From the NCBI GenBank assembly GCA_037447655.1, contig JBBHKE010000009.1:1-18029 (forward strand): a stretch of DNA of 18,029 nt, written 5' to 3'. The notes beneath the pieces were generated by a model that worked only from the letters and a program-made list of their open reading frames with translations, had not been told where the DNA came from and did no database searches. Within the stretch, counting starts at the first letter, position 1; each line of letters opens with the position of its first letter. Shown here piece by piece: positions 8,878 to 17,775 of the stretch. This DNA is from Zygnema cylindricum. Its lineage: Eukaryota > Streptophyta > Zygnematophyceae > Zygnematales > Zygnemataceae. A program made the translations under genes and the position numbers.

Positions 8878-9120
8878 CTAAATGAAAACCCGAGCTTACA
8901 ACATCACACCAAAAATGGATACAGGTTTTCCAAAATAAACAAAAAAAAACCTCTAAAAAACAAAAAAAATGAGTAGCCAGAAGAAGAATCATCGAGGGCT
9001 GAAGCCTAAACCTCGGGAGATTTTAGTGTTTTCGAGGATTTTTTAGAGCATTTTAGAGTTTTTTTTAAGGTATTTAAGGATTTTTAGGGTTTTTCAGGGG
9101 GTTGAGGGTTTTAGGGATAC
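8878..9120. other. stretch where the last PP2C exon was expected
   Basis: All three minus-strand frames were read without finding a PP2C C-terminus. The part next to exon 12 (9001-9115) is a low-complexity run of TTTTAGGG / AGGATTTTT words on the plus strand. Confidence 0.5.
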
Positions 9121-9205
9121 TTTTCCGCGAGACACATGTCCACTGCATCTTGATTTGGAACCGCATCCCACAACCCGTCTGTTCCAAGAATGACGAGCTC
9201 ATCCT
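9121..9205 (-). CDS. PP2C exon 12 (TDGLWD motif), last exon found
   Basis: 85 bases, [20 protein letters not shown] then AVDMCLAE and two bases. Acceptor AATGCAG, donor GTATCC, a weaker donor than the others. The next exon, which should carry the Asp-Asn motif, is not seen. Confidence 0.95.
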
Positions 9206-12200
9206 CTGCATTCACAAAAGTACAAAACAAATTTTTGAGACATCTCTTACATCACATTTGTTATGTCACTTTCCTACAGTTTTCTGAGACAAACGCTTCC
9301 GAAGGAACTAGTTTTTAAACATAGTGGAACCTTAGCGAGACACTTTCTTAACATTAATCTGTATACCGTCCATCGAAATTGGCGTTGGTGACATATTAGC
9401 GTTCACATTATATCAGAATTAGCTACACTATATTATGTTTTGTGACGTGGCTAGTAATGGACCACTTAACAGTGCTATTAACACTAATCTAAAATTGTGG
9501 GCCACACCTACTCGAATTAAAATAACTAACACTGATAGCGATGGGCAGTGTAGTGTATCTTGGTTGGACAGCAAAAAGCTTCATTGAAAAAAAGCATTCA
9601 ACATATACCCTTTAATAAAATCTCACGGTTTGCTCCGAAATGTAGGTGAAGAAATAATATAGGACAAACTGATCGATAGGACAAATTGCATGTGCATAAA
9701 ACTGAAAGTGCATTTCCCCATACATTGAGATAAACCTGGAAGGGAGTTTGTTCTATGTTTTTTACATTCCGTCGGTTCTTTACAAATCAGCTGTCTGTGT
9801 GAAAAAGCCGTTTGCCGATTTCAACATCTTTCCCAACAAGATCGCATTCTCTTGTGAGATACAAAACTACAATATAATCGAGAAGAAAACTCTCAAGTGG
9901 ACCCACAAAGACAGTGTAGTAGGAGATAAAGTTGTAAAATACACTTGAATTCACAAAAACAAAGGGACCACTGTAGAGTACCTGGAGAAAGCTCCTCCAC
10001 AGAAATGCTTGGCTCGGCCGTCAAACCGAAACCTCCGGAGGCTCCATCCCTCAATCCATCAGACCAACTGTTAACCACAAAACAAAGGGTTTTTTGAAGT
10101 TTTTAGGGTCCATTAGACCAAGCATAAACCACAATAAGAAGGACATGAAAAAGACGAACCCGGTTTCTCAGAGTTGATCAGAATAATTGTTAACCACAAT
10201 ACGAAGAACATGGAAGTGACTCAAATGTGGGCACACACATTTGAAACATTTGTGCAGCTCTACGAGTGAAAAGAACCAAAATTGGTAATTTGTTCCGTAT
10301 CAAAGGTTGCAAGACTCCAAATCCAGATGGAGAAAGAAGCAACTAAAGATGTATTTATGCATAAAGCTATTTACTAAAAGGCGACACAGTGAAAATGCCT
10401 GAAACAAATGGATGTCTGCGTTCAGGAGAAAAACGGTGACAATGTAGGGAAGTGAAATACTTCTTCGGCTCAAATTTGCTGAAATAGAATTCCCAGCAAT
10501 TTTACTTCTGAACCTCCAATTTTACAGATTATTTCAACAGTAGACCCTCCCAGAGGCCAAACACAAACAATTCATAAACCACGAAGTCAAGACACACATG
10601 AGCATTGCGAAGTGCTTCAGCAGAGAACATTTTAGCTCACATACAGACTAGCGAACTTATAGCAGTTTTTATTCACATTCAGTGGAACTCGGATTCAAAT
10701 ACCATACACTAACCTGGTGGAAAGATAACCAGGATCAGCTTCATATCATAGTGTGGGAATCATGTGGAAATGCTTCCACTTTCGCAGTCAAAAATGTCTA
10801 CATCATAATGAAACTGATGCAGCCTACTAAAGCTTCTTAACCAATGTAGAAACAGCAACAAATACTTCATCCTGTGGATTAATCAGAGAGGCATAGATAT
10901 GACATACTCCTTGAGATAAACGTCGCCAAAGGCGCGAGATAAAGCCAGGAGACCTCCGACTCTCCATGTGCCTTCCACATTTTGTACCTACAGGTCACAA
11001 AAAGTTAGCCAGGAGCAAAATTGGTAATCACTTATTGTCCGTTAATAGAACACAACAAAGTTGCCGACCACTAACAATGTCGTCGCAACAAACACACTGC
11101 TACGAGAAGTGATGACAAAACAAAACAAGGGAACTAATGGGTACATCTGGAATAAAATGCATTCACTTTATTTCCTTGAAAAATGCTACAAAGACAGCTG
11201 AGATCATCACTGTTCCAAAGCTGGTCAAGAACCCATACCAGAGGCTTCTTGGGCGTTGGGTTTTTTGCCTCAATACGACGGCGCTCTGACTCAATGTCGG
11301 GCTACAAAAAACAATCAGAGAACATTTTCCTCAGCTGTCTGCGCCTTATTTTTTAGGCGGTGTAACATTTATGCTCAGTGTAAATACATTTATGTTTTTA
11401 CACTTATGCTTTTACATTTATGTTCAGTGGAATTGATTTTGTTCTTTTGCCTTAGAACCAGAAGTGAAAAAGAAGCTTCCGTGATTTTCCATTTCATTGC
11501 CTCACTCTTATTTAACTAGTACATGGTTTTCTTGAGGTTTACATGGAAAATAATGTAAACCAAACGGCGTAGGTGGACCTAACATAAGATACTATGAACC
11601 ATGATATTTCCATGTCAACACTTCTAGTCTGTCCAAATGACCGTGACATGTTCTGATTAAATGTTGATTCATCCTTGGCAAGCTTAGTATGTTGGAGCTA
11701 TTAATCTCGTAGAAAATACTTAGAAACAAAGTGCACACCTTTTGACCTCCACTTACTGTGTAAGTATGGACAAATTGACACTTCCAGAACGCTGTGACAT
11801 TCAGTACTTTAAAGAGCATGCAACCTACAGTTACTGCAAAGTCTGAAACTCGCACTTCACACAGTTTTTCACTGCCACGAACTGTAACTGTAGATGTTCA
11901 CAGTCACTGTCCACACACCTTGTGATCTACACTAAGTTGAATTGCTTTTCCTCCTCGTGCGAGAACAACGCGAGCATCACCCACGTTGGCTGCCAAAATC
12001 CTCCATTTGGCACCTGTACAGCATTTCACCACGGTAAAGTTGTAACCCAATACCTACTATATATGGTGAGCAGGGTGCCAAAACACTCTTTAGGTCTACC
12101 CGAAAATAGTACAAGTTCCGTACAAGAAGCATTGCATGCCTCAATGTACGTACACAGCCCACCATGGCTAGGTGCTTTTTGTTAAGACGTTAACGGTTGG

Positions 12201-15200
12201 AGTACCACTTCTAATCCACATAACATAGTTGCAATTCACGTGGGCCACTAACTCACGTACTTACCAAAGACACCATGAAATAGGCTAAGTTTGTGTTAGT
12301 GAAACTAATTGTGGTGAACAGCCACTCATCAAATAGTACCACCCATTAAAACTTGCATAAATATACACCCTATTTCTCAGAAGGGATCCTGAGATCCTCA
12401 CTGTCTGATCAGGGTTTTTTTTTGTGCTATAAACATAGTAATTTGACAATATAAATTTCTGATGTGTTTCAAGCTTTTGCTGTTGTTTCTTTCATTGCGA
12501 TCTGACATTTTATTAAAATTTATAGATAACCATAAGGTTTCTGATTATGCGGTACCCACACCCACAAAAGACTTTGCTTGAAGCCTCCCATAAACCAGAG
12601 GACAAGCAGTAAATCCCATAATCACCCATACCCAGCTTTTCCCTAACCAACCCGGTTTTGCAACAACTAAAGCGACTGCGATAAAATTACAGCCGAGTAA
12701 AACAATGTCTGTATGGGCCAAGTGAACTTTAAAGGCCTGCTAAAATTCCCAATCAGCAATACCCCTCTTTTTTCCGTATTCCTTGACTGAAAGTAACACT
12801 AACCTGGAAGTAGCACTAAAGTGGCAGCAGTTGCGCCACACCGAGATCCGCCCAGGCCCCGTTCCATAAGTGCCCCAAAAAAGCCTTTTGGAGAAGCCTG
12901 GAAATGAAATAAGGACAAATGGAGCCATGGAGGAAAACCACAAAATAAATAACTTAACCAAGTGATAAGGTGCACTACAAAACGTGATTAAATAGGCATG
13001 GTTGGAAATAATCTAAACAAGAAGAAATGGCTGAGTAGGGACGAGTTAGGTGGAGAGGGGAAAAAGAGGAGGATAGACATATCACTCCCCTTTGGCAACT
13101 GATTTCCTTCTGCTTTTCAGTAAACTCCTCCAACGAAAAAGCAAACAGCTTTTAAGTCATTAACAACTACAATGTCCGCTATTAGTGCTAAACAATTTTC
13201 AGGCAGTTAAAAGGCATTCAACTCTATATTCAACCGTTGGATATTCTTTTCGAGGCAAGCAATGGAAAGGTAATGGTTTTATCTTCTGATCATGGTATCA
13301 CTATTAAAAATCGGAAAAGTGTGGAGAGAGAAAAAATACTTTTGACCGCCCGGAAAATGACTAACACTAATAGCGATGATCAGTGTATCACTCTGATTCG
13401 AGTGAGTGTTTATTTACCTTAGCTTTAATAACAAATTCAGCCAAGTGGCCCGTATTGAGTCACGAGGCAAAACATAACTTAGTGTAGCTAACTTAAAATA
13501 AAGCGTGACCGCTAATAATTCACTTACTCTAAAAACGATGGGCAGTGTACTACACCGCTCATCACTTTCAGCGTTCATAACACTAATTCGGTAAGATTTT
13601 TAATAGTGTTAGCAACACTATTTAAAAGAGTGGACTATAATCCAGCACGTTTTTACTTCAGAATTTACACCAATAACTCCTTTACTTTAATGGCCATGTT
13701 GATAAATGACAAACTCACCAAAGTTACTGCATCCACTTCCGCAAATGCTGTCACGGTGGCTATTGCAGGATCGGATCCTGCCCATCAGAAGGCCCGGTTG
13801 CCAATCCCATTCAAGCTCCCTTTAAGACTGCACTGCCCATCCCCAGGCCCGACTGCAAAACCCATTTGAACCTTTGCAGTCCATTGAATGGCATTTCCCC
13901 AAATGATAGAATGCCGATCTGAGTGCAGTGGGCAACTCCTACGGTTATCTAACACAGGACATCGTCACAAACACGGTGATGTTGACGTAAAAGAGTAAAG
14001 CTCAAACTACAAGGCCGCTTCTTGCACATAAACTGATAAGAGAAACGAAAGAATAATGAGCTTAACTCTTAAAAAACAGCAAATTTTGCCTTCTAAGCAA
14101 AATATACCTAGTTTTTCGCATAGTACAAACCACTTTACCGTAGAAAAAAAGCTCTACCACAAGGACTTCCTAGTTTGCTCTCATATGTGCCCGGCTTCCA
14201 CAACAAATAATCAACTTCAGAAGAGTACACATTCCTTTCACTAATGCGTCACCATACCCGTGCTTTTGTGCTGATTAACAATATCGGCTAACTTACGGAC
14301 CGAGTGAAGACTCACCAGCTGCTAGCTTCTCTTTGTACACTGGCCACATTGAAGTTTTCAAATACCTACAGCGAGTAAAAAAGTGAAAATTGACTCCATC
14401 AGTTACCAAAGCATAAAGCAAATGCTGATAACAAGACATCAGGACACTGTTTGGGCGACTTAGCAGCGAAAAAGCAAAATGCAAAACTCAGTAATCAAAC
14501 TCTCCCAGTACATATAATGTCTTCTCAAATGTCAATTGTCCAGTACATAAGTGGCGAGTACTTAGGTAAGCTACACCGCCCGTCACTATTAGAAATAGTG
14601 AATTAATAGCCTTAATGCTGTACTAAAAATAACCTACACTAAATTATGTTTTGCCACACGGCTCATTAAGGGTCAACTAATAAGTAGTGTTATTAACACT
14701 ATTTTTTATGATTTTGGGTCAAAAAAAAACTCACTAAAATTTAAGTAATTAATTCCGATCAAGATGGGCACTTTACCTTTTGTGGCAGTTTCCCTCACAG
14801 ACTTACAAGATGGCTCTATCTTCATATATAATTCTAAACGGCCGTGACTTTTTTCTTACGATTGGCAGATGAACTTTTACTCTCGTCAGCTACTATCTCA
14901 AATAGACTACAAAATGGCGAATACAGATTGTGAATGCGACTCTATAAATTGATCATTGCAAGACTACCACTGCAAACGCAGAAGAGACACAGAGAGCATG
15001 CAGCAAATGTACAGTTAAAATGTATACAGGACAGGGATCTGTTAGCTTTAGACTAAAACCATACAGGATAAAAAGGAATGGAAGTAGACAAACAAAGTCC
15101 AGTACCCAATAACGTTAACCATTATGATGAGAAGGAACTTACAGTGATGTGGCAAACAAAAACAGAATTATCAAGGGAGCTCGATATCTATATCTTTATT

Positions 15201-17675
15201 CAGTTATACGTTGATTTCAGATATTCTTGATGAAAATGATGAATCTACGCTATCCGCCGCTGTTAGTGTTAACAACACTAATTCAAACAACTTTTCTGGC
15301 CGTAAATCATAAAATAATTTTAAATACTTTACTAAGGGAGTGGCTTTAAATCGCCCATATCACTTTCACTCTGTCCTGAACTAGTATTATTGATACCAAT
15401 TCCGTTTTAATATTAATAATTCCTTTACACAAGCAATAGACAATATTCCCTGTTGGTAAGTCAAAAATTTGGTAAGAAAAAAATCCTTACTCAGCCACGG
15501 CTTTGCCTCCATGTCCATCGAAAACGCCAAAGAAGGACGGTGTCGCGCCACTAGAGTCAATTGCAACATCGTAGGTGTCTTCAAAGACTGCCCTTGCAGA
15601 ACCCTTGATTGACGCTGCGCCATAACTATTGAACACGAAATATACATAGTGAGCAAACATTCAGTATTTAGTATCATACATATACGCAATGATGTAGTGT
15701 ATGTAGTGTACCTATACACTGATAAGACGGATTTTTGAATGCTAGTTAGGAAACATCCAGCACTGCCATCAGGAGTTTTGCTCAAATTATGGCTAAATGA
15801 CATCATAGTTCAAATGTGCAGAAACAATTGGAAAGGTTACATCTTGTTATGCTTTACTATGCGCGTTTTATACTGTATTTTGGGTAAATTACAAGCATAG
15901 AAAGGGGTGACAAGATATAGTGTTACCAACTCTTTTCGTACATTTTAACTACAAATGACATAGCCTTTCCACTTTGATCTTAACAGCCGAGAAGAGACAA
16001 GACTTTACTATTGAAACATGGTAAGGTCAAACAAGGGCCATTCCTATCATCAAGCCCTCGTTACGCATTTCACTCAGGAAAGCATAAACATGAACATTAG
16101 TGCTTTGTTTTGATCCAGTGCAAAGTTAATGAGAACGAATGGAAGTCTTACGAGACAACCGCTTACTGCCTTGAGACAACAAAAACGAAACACTTGTTTA
16201 TCCGGCCACCACAAATAAAATGTACAAGATGGCTTTGCGTGTACCTTTCTTTAACCAAAACTGCACAAGTCACCGTCAAATTTTCCAGACAAACACCTCC
16301 TTTGCTTGTCACTCTTTCCTGAATTCCTGCAGCGCAATAAGAAAATGTATGACATGAGAAGTCCAAATTATCTGTAATTTAACATGAAGTAATTATTCAA
16401 ATGTTCTGGGTAAAGGTGAGAAAATAAAGCATGACCAAAAGAGACAAATATGAAGGGTACTACAATTACTACCATAATATACGAATCATTTTAAGATCAT
16501 GACATGGTTACAAGAGTTTGTGTGAACCAAAACTCTACAATACTAGACAAATGAAGTGTACTATAATTACAACCACCACAAAAGGAATCATTTTAAATGA
16601 CCTGGTTAAAAGAGTTTCAGTATGAACCAAATCTACATGTGATCCAATGAGAGAAATTGCAGGAATGTGTACATAAGTTTTCCAACCTTGAACGCACTCG
16701 TTCAATGTCAACCACCTTGCTAATAGAGTAGTAAACATACACGATTACTGGCGTACTTGCCAGTAATCACAGGGATCCTACAGAACAATGTACGAACCAT
16801 ACCGTTTTCTGTAGAATTACTGCAATTACTGGCTAGTACGCCAGTAATTGCGTATGTGTAAATATCTTATAACACAAGGCTGTTCCTGTAAGACAAAAAA
16901 CAATTCGAAATTTACACAGGCTAAAGCAAAAACTGACCTTGGAAGCGAAAAGCTTGCTTTATCAGGGATGATTGAAAACATTTACGGTGCAAAAATTCGG
17001 AATGAATACCTCCTGCACGGTTTTTTGCAGAAAAACAAGAGCCTGATCTGACATTCTGCCGAAGAACAAAACCTTATAGATTAACACAAAGAACAAAATA
17101 CAAACACAAAATAGAGAGCATGAACATGTTTCACAAAAAGAAATTTGACATAAATACATACATTCACTTGTAAACTATCCGTAGTGAACAATATTGTAAG
17201 CTGAAAAAAATATGCTCTACTCAATGTCAAAACTGACCATATTCCATTGTATTCGGGAGAAAGAATGCATGTTGAAACTTCAATTTAGGTTTGTTTATAT
17301 AGAAATAACAAAAAAAAAACATGCAACAAAACAAATCTGCGAATCAATTACTTCAGCTAGAAACAAATAAAGCTCCAGAACTACAAACTTAAAGGTAAAA
17401 ATAGGGCAAGATGTAAACAAAATCATTGCTGTAAAATGATTTCGTTATGTATAAGACTACCGATGTAGATAAAATTCCTAGCTGCTAATATAACACACTA
17501 CTGCAAAAAATAGAAAAGTTGTGTTTAGCACAAATCTTGAGATAAAATTCTGATACAAAACTGCAAGGAGTTGAAAAGTATTTTAGGTCTTTACCTCCTT
17601 AACATTCGGGTTAAAAGACCTAGGCGATAGAATCGGCTTCTGCACTGCCAAAGCTTGTACGTACAAGGCCTCCAT
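9121..17675 (-). CDS. protein phosphatase 2C, probably plastid-targeted (C-terminus not found)
   Basis: PP2C enzymes remove phosphate from Ser/Thr using two metal ions held by acidic residues. Twelve exons keep one frame through GT-AG introns: 17595-17675, 16938-17055, 16245-16326, 15491-15625, 14316-14365, 13719-13777, 12804-12897, 11919-12013, 11239-11301, 10908-10987, 9982-10067 and 9121-9205 (342 codons plus two bases). Residues 1 to about 66 are rich in Ser, Arg, Lys and Gln and poor in acid, like a plastid transit peptide. Catalytic landmarks: SARAVFED (105-110), [15 protein letters not shown] (128-142), [16 protein letters not shown] (215-230), [17 protein letters not shown] (265-281) and [15 protein letters not shown] (322-336). 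Unusual are [12 protein letters not shown] before GTWRVGG and a 16-residue insert ([14 protein letters not shown]..) after the AFGD block. The terminal helix and Asp-Asn metal motif are absent; read-through past exon 12 ends after three codons, KYP, at TAA 9111-9113. Nearest plant relatives appear to be the TWRVGG-type PP2Cs. Family certain, plastid location inferred. Confidence 0.95.
9372..9557. mobile_element. intronic MITE-family copy (PP2C intron 11)
   Basis: Right end ACTAACACTGATAGCGATGG GCAGTGTAGTGTA; core shares TTAGCTACACTATATTATG and GTGACGTGGCTAG with the copy at 14569-14777. The left end has diverged. Confidence 0.65.
9982..10067 (-). CDS. PP2C exon 11 (insert and AEP motif)
   Basis: 86 bases, [19 protein letters not shown] then SISVEELSP. 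The AEP-x-I segment is the family motif; the preceding 16 residues are extra relative to most plant PP2Cs. Acceptor GTTAACAG, donor GTACTC. Its acceptor lies inside a threefold repeat. Confidence 0.93.
10056..10212 (+). repeat. threefold repeat spanning the exon 11 splice acceptor
   Basis: Three imperfect copies, at 10056-10085, 10110-10147 and 10176-10212, share (C)CAT-AGACCAA, TAACCACAATA and GAAGRACATG. The leftmost copy includes the first codons of PP2C exon 11 and its acceptor AG; the other two lie in the intron. Confidence 0.72.
10213..10907. other. PP2C intron 10, remainder
   Basis: No exon, RNA gene or inverted repeat was recognised in this AT-rich intron stretch. Confidence 0.5.
10908..10987 (-). 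CDS. PP2C exon 10 (TWRVGG / AFGD block)
   Basis: 80 bases, [20 protein letters not shown] then GDVYLK and GA of the split Asp codon. Acceptor ACCTGTAG, donor GTATGT. Confidence 0.95.
11239..11301 (-). CDS. PP2C exon 9
   Basis: 63 bases, [19 protein letters not shown] and PL. The usual text after ..ERIEA is GG; here KNPTPKKPL replaces it. Acceptor TTTTTTGTAG, donor GTATGG. Confidence 0.9.
11919..12013 (-). CDS. PP2C exon 8 (VGD motif)
   Basis: 95 bases, [20 protein letters not shown] then [16 protein letters not shown]-[AS]-R is the signature central strand and DHK the start of the next motif. Acceptor CTGTACAG, donor GTGTGT. Confidence 0.96.
12804..12897 (-). CDS. PP2C exon 7
   Basis: 94 bases, [20 protein letters not shown] then [11 protein letters not shown] and one base. 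The GS..GATA..VL stretch is the PP2C GSTA strand. Acceptor ATTTCCAG, donor GTTAGT. Confidence 0.92.
13362..13555. mobile_element. intronic MITE-family copy (PP2C intron 6, inverted)
   Basis: Left end CTAACACTAATAGCGATGAT CAGTGTA, right end CGATGGGCAGTGTACTACACC. It contains AAAACATAACTTAGTGTAGC, the complement of the ATTATGTTTT core in other copies, so this copy is in the opposite orientation. Confidence 0.75.
13551..13640. mobile_element. short MITE-related fragment abutting the previous copy
   Basis: Starts CACCGCTCATCACTTTC, mirrors the end of its neighbour, and contains the mini-palindrome AATAGTGTT-AGC-AACACTATT (13602-13622). Confidence 0.55.
13719..13777 (-). CDS. PP2C exon 6
   Basis: 59 bases, [19 protein letters not shown], matching the PP2C helix usually written A-F..TD..FL. 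Acceptor ATGGGCAG, donor GTGAGT. Confidence 0.85.
14316..14365 (-). CDS. PP2C exon 5
   Basis: 50 bases completing E, then [16 protein letters not shown] and one base. It continues the helix after DGHGG (AEYLK is typical). Acceptor CGCTGTAG, donor GTGAGT. Confidence 0.9.
14569..14777. mobile_element. intronic MITE-family copy (PP2C intron 4)
   Basis: Left end AGCTACACCGCCCGTCACTA, right end AATTCCGATCAAGATGGGCA. The core has ACACTAAATTATGTTTTGCC and the mini-palindrome TAGTGTT-ATT-AACACTA (14685-14701). This is the most complete copy in the window. Confidence 0.75.
15252..15372. mobile_element. short MITE-family fragment (PP2C intron 4)
   Basis: Contains GCTATCCGCCGCTG, the mini-palindrome TTAGTGTT-AAC-AACACTAA (15263-15281) and ends near AAATCGCCCATATCACTTTC, resembling the terminal sequence of the family. 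Confidence 0.55.
15491..15625 (-). CDS. PP2C exon 4 (first catalytic motifs)
   Basis: 135 bases. Holds [16 protein letters not shown], the Arg and Glu-Asp of motif 1, and [15 protein letters not shown], whose DGH binds metal. Acceptor TTCAATAG, donor GTAAGG. Confidence 0.96.
16245..16326 (-). CDS. PP2C exon 3
   Basis: 82 bases, [20 protein letters not shown] to VLVKE plus AG, which joins the T of exon 4 to make Ser. Acceptor GCGCTGCAG, donor GTACAC. This is the link from leader to catalytic domain. Confidence 0.82.
16443..16638 (+). repeat. ~100-base imperfect tandem duplication in PP2C intron 2
   Basis: Unit 1 (16443-16545) and unit 2 (16546-16638) both run GACAAAT..GAAG.GTACTA.AATTAC, GAATCATTTTAA, CATGG/CCTGGTTA.AAGAGTTT and TGAACCAAA. 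There are small indels; no coding. Confidence 0.8.
16735..16857. mobile_element. 123-base MITE with nested palindromes (PP2C intron 2)
   Basis: Each end carries a self-complementary block: ATTACTGGC-GTACTT-GCCAGTAAT at 16744-16767 and ATTACTGGC-TAGTAC-GCCAGTAAT at 16825-16848. The blocks are also inverted copies of each other with one mismatch, and outer ACATAC / GTATGT extend the terminal repeat. GTAA directly flanks both sides (16731-16734, 16858-16861), a possible 4-base duplication. Confidence 0.82.
16938..17055 (-). CDS. PP2C exon 2 (rest of the leader)
   Basis: 118 bases. Opens [16 protein letters not shown] after acceptor TTCTTCGGCAG and ends LIKQAFRFQ plus one base, donor GTCAGT. Basic and Ser-rich. 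A second AG at 17004 (GTGCAG) could serve as an alternative acceptor. Confidence 0.75.
17595..17675 (-). CDS. PP2C exon 1 with start codon
   Basis: 27 codons, [20 protein letters not shown] to NVKE, donor GTAAAG. The ATG is chosen because it is the only one giving an open exon whose donor joins in phase with exon 2. Transit-peptide-like: hydrophobic start, then Ser/Pro/Arg. Confidence 0.78.
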
Positions 17676-17688
17676 TGCCACAAGTATA

Positions 17689-17775
17689 CCTTGCAGAAGT
17701 CAATTAATTCAAGATTTGAAGTTTTGGACGCCTTGCAGAAGAAGTCGATTGCCTTAAGATATGAAGTTTTGAACG
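17689..17775 (+). repeat. ~44-base direct duplication just upstream of the PP2C start codon
   Basis: Unit 1 (17689-17730) and unit 2 (17731-17775) share CCTTGCAGAAG, AAGAT.TGAAGTTTT and GACG/AACG. It begins 14 bases upstream of the ATG, so it likely lies in the 5' untranslated region or core promoter. Confidence 0.85.

Noticed and set aside
8612-8992. 126-codon minus-strand open frame as a candidate gene or first SFT2 exon
   Set aside because: It runs across the inverted-repeat transposon and its end, has no family motif, and no donor joins it in phase to the SFT2 exon at 7752.
9001-9115. TTTTAGGG-like words as an interstitial telomere
   Set aside because: Only scattered, degenerate words and no regular TTTAGGG array; a similar low-complexity run occurs at 3661-3740, also in an intron.
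7699-9205. A PP2C-SFT2 fusion gene
   Set aside because: Exon 12 ends in phase 2 while the first SFT2 exon opens in phase 0; direct joining meets a TAG after about a dozen codons.
12230-12260. CACGTG G-box as a promoter element
   Set aside because: It lies inside a PP2C intron, and a single 6-base word is expected by chance.
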